Below are positions 5,840 through 7,094 of a stretch of 7,094 bases of DNA, in pieces (the first letter of the stretch is position 1; every line of letters begins with the position of its first letter). The position numbers were made by a program, and so were the translations under genes. The DNA comes from UBA4735 sp036569845 (lineage in GTDB: Bacteria > Chloroflexota > Limnocylindria > P2-11E). The stretch lies in NCBI GenBank assembly GCA_036569845.1, contig DATCPY010000138.1, positions 1-7,094 of the forward strand, given 5' to 3'. Under the pieces are notes generated by a model. It did not search any database. It saw nothing but the letters and a program-made list of their open reading frames with translations, and was not told where the DNA came from.

Positions 5840-6537
5840 GCGGTGGCTTCCGCTAGCGCCGGCTCGACGGACCGTCGGCGCCCGATCCGTCCGACGATGC
5901 GGCGAGTGAGGCCGTCCATCGCGGCGTAGCCGGCGCCGATGCCGGTCGGCGGATTGCCTGCGGGAAGGAGCAGGCCGGGAAGCACGGGCGACCACCGCCA
6001 GACCCCCCAGCTGGTCCCGTACAGCTCGAGTCCGAGCGTGAGGACGAAGCTCACCGCATAGAGCAGCGGGTAGCGGCCGCGGAGGATGAACCGGATGAAC
6101 ACGGCCCAGGTCACGAAGCCGAGGAGATCGGGTAGCGGCGGCCGTACGAGGCCCCACAGCATGTACACCGTGGCACCAGCGGTCACCGCGATCACGATCT
6201 GGCGGGTATGCCGCTGCAGGATCGGCAACGACGCGGTGCGTAGCGCCGCGAGGTAGAAGAGTCCATGTCCGGCGGGTACGAACAGCGGGAGATTCCCCAG
6301 GCGGTAGCGGTATGCGCCCCAGACGATCGAGCCGACGATCTCGAGCACGGTCGCGACGCACACGAGCGTGATGACCTGCACCCGGACCGCGGACGATTGC
6401 AGCATGAGCGCGGCCACGAGGAACGCCCAGGCCGAGACCGACACGAGAAGCTGCTGCCCAGCGCTGTCGAGCGGGAGGGCGACGAGCCAGTAGGCGGTGA
6501 ACGCAACGACGAACGCGATCGAGCCGCGGGTGGTCAC
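5836..6537 (-). CDS. Multi-pass integral membrane protein with an internal repeat, function unknown
   Basis: 233 residues with about seven predicted transmembrane segments: near 8-22, 29-47, 53-74, 83-98, 113-131, 138-151 and 156-173. The tail from 211 is basic (TRRIVGRIGRRR), suggesting it lies in the cytoplasm. Two copies of a motif are visible: E66..GS..WG.YRY with LPLFVPAG at 83-90, and E171..GTSWG.WRW with LPGLLLPAG at 186-194. They lie 105 residues apart, which points to an ancient duplication. I do not recognise the family. The conserved Glu, Trp, Arg and Pro within or next to membrane segments suggest an enzyme or ligand-binding pocket rather than a plain anchor, which is inference only. 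It starts with GTG at 6537, overlapping the stop of the upstream cyclophilin gene by 4 bases, and ends overlapping the DinB-fold gene. Confidence 0.8.
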   Translation of the reverse strand: MTTRGSIAFVVAFTAYWLVALPLDSAGQQLLVSVSAWAFLVAALMLQSSAVRVQVITLVCVATVLEIVGSIVWGAYRYRLGNLPLFVPAGHGLFYLAALRTASLPILQRHTRQIVIAVTAGATVYMLWGLVRPPLPDLLGFVTWAVFIRFILRGRYPLLYAVSFVLTLGLELYGTSWGVWRWSPVLPGLLLPAGNPPTGIGAGYAAMDGLTRRIVGRIGRRRSVEPALAEATA

Positions 6538-7094
6538 TCGACGCGGATCGTCTTGATCTTGTCGCCGATCTTGACCGCATCGGCAACGTCCTGGCCGGAC
6601 GTGACGAGCCCGAAGTTCGTGTACATGCTGTTGAGGAATAGACAGTCACCGATACAAATGAAGAACTGGAAATCGTTCGAAACAGTGATGTCGCCCCCGC
6701 GCGCGATCCCCACCGCGCCCTTCACGAACGGAAGATCGCTGAGCTCGGTGCATTGCGTGCTGCCGCCGGTGCCGTTGCCCAGCGGGTCGCCGCCCTGGAC
6801 GACGAAGTTCGCCACGACCCGATGGAAGATCAACCCGTCGTACCGTCCGGTATTGGCCCGGATCGCGAAATTCGACACGGTCTTCGGCGCCTTGTCCGGC
6901 CGCAGCTGGATGACGATCGTGCCGCCCTTGTCGAGCGTGATCGTCGCCTTCGCCGACGGCTGGTTCGGCGCGCCCTGGCAGAGGACCGCCGGCGCGGCGG
7001 TCGCGGTCCGCGCGACGGGCGCCGCGGTGCGGATGGGCGTCGCCGTCGGCGCCGCGGCGGTGCTGCCGCAGGCGGCCGCGATGACGACGAGTGT
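6534..7094 (-). CDS. Lipoprotein cyclophilin-type peptidyl-prolyl cis-trans isomerase (5' end beyond the window)
   Basis: Catalyses proline cis-trans isomerisation to help fold exported proteins. 186 residues are visible; the start lies past the right edge. The visible N-terminus (TLVVIAAAC) is the end of a signal peptide with a lipobox, and Cys9 (codon 7068-7070) would be lipidated, anchoring the protein outside the cytoplasmic membrane. An Ala/Thr/Pro-rich linker follows to about residue 38, then the cyclophilin domain: DKAPKTVSNF, FHRVVANFVVQGGDP (catalytic-site Arg and Gln present), GNGTGG, FQFFI (the usual SQFFI with one change), YTNFGLVTSGQDVADAV, GDKI. The canonical SMAN region reads GIAR, a mild divergence. 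A GTG at 6878 could be mistaken for the start but lies inside the domain. First visible gene of a three-gene operon with 4-base overlaps. Confidence 0.92.
   Translation of the reverse strand, partial: TLVVIAAACGSTAAAPTATPIRTAAPVARTATAAPAVLCQGAPNQPSAKATITLDKGGTIVIQLRPDKAPKTVSNFAIRANTGRYDGLIFHRVVANFVVQGGDPLGNGTGGSTQCTELSDLPFVKGAVGIARGGDITVSNDFQFFICIGDCLFLNSMYTNFGLVTSGQDVADAVKIGDKIKTIRVE

Noticed and set aside
5840..6649. N-terminal extension of the DinB-fold frame
   Set aside because: Arg/Pro/Ala-rich shadow of the membrane-protein gene; the DinB domain starts at the ATG at 5839 with a 4-base overlap.
1..7094. CRISPR arrays, tRNA or rRNA genes, insertion sequences, toxin-antitoxin or phage genes
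   Set aside because: No regularly spaced repeats, RNA-gene signatures, transposase motifs or terminal inverted repeats were seen; coding genes fill nearly the whole window.

Overview
The window is a gene-dense, very GC-rich stretch of bacterial chromosome. Nearly every codon ends in G or C, and intergenic space is almost absent. The gene families (a fused gamma-alpha 2-oxoacid:ferredoxin oxidoreductase, an LmbE/PIG-L deacetylase, a two-helix 'QGLGL' membrane peptide, a DinB-fold protein, a lipoprotein cyclophilin) fit an environmental Chloroflexota-like or related high-GC lineage. That assignment is an inference from style and is not proven by any gene here.

Layout. (1) Positions 1-2958, minus strand: a two-gene operon, korA then korB, for a 2-oxoacid:ferredoxin oxidoreductase; korB runs off the left edge. 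(2) Positions 2959-2983: a 25-bp divergent intergenic region, the only real gap in the window. (3) Positions 2984-5345, plus strand: an aspartase/fumarase-superfamily lyase, a small two-helix membrane protein and a PIG-L deacetylase, joined by 4-base stop/start overlaps (CTGA, ATGA). (4) Positions 5342-7094, minus strand: a lipoprotein cyclophilin (5' end beyond the right edge), a multi-pass membrane protein and a DinB-fold protein, again joined by 4-base overlaps (GTGA, ATGA). The two operons converge with their stop codons overlapping in one CTAG.

The outstanding feature is in korB. Between residues 29 and 185 of the precursor the reading frame carries a 155-residue in-frame insertion with all the marks of a mini-intein: Cys1, a TxxH block B, a 'GD.V..P' strand, a 'NLEV' block F, and a terminal His-Asn followed by Cys+1. 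Removing it rebuilds the family motif WCPGCGDFG exactly. The junction lies directly before a predicted [4Fe-4S] ligand cysteine, so the precursor cannot make its proximal cluster until it has spliced. The N-extein ends in Cys-Pro-Gly, so the unspliced junction itself reads Cys-Pro-Gly-Cys1. A disulfide between Cys-3 and Cys1 would block the first splicing step. This suggests a natural redox switch on an oxygen-sensitive enzyme. By hand count, the intein uses A/T-ending codons about three times as often as the downstream extein, and the extein codons touching both junctions share that foreign usage, as expected of a horizontally acquired homing element with a short co-conversion tract.

Together the left half handles central carbon and redox metabolism (2-oxoacid to acyl-CoA with reduced ferredoxin; aspartate to fumarate or fumarate to malate). 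The right half is a cell-envelope or hypothetical cluster without a clear joint pathway.
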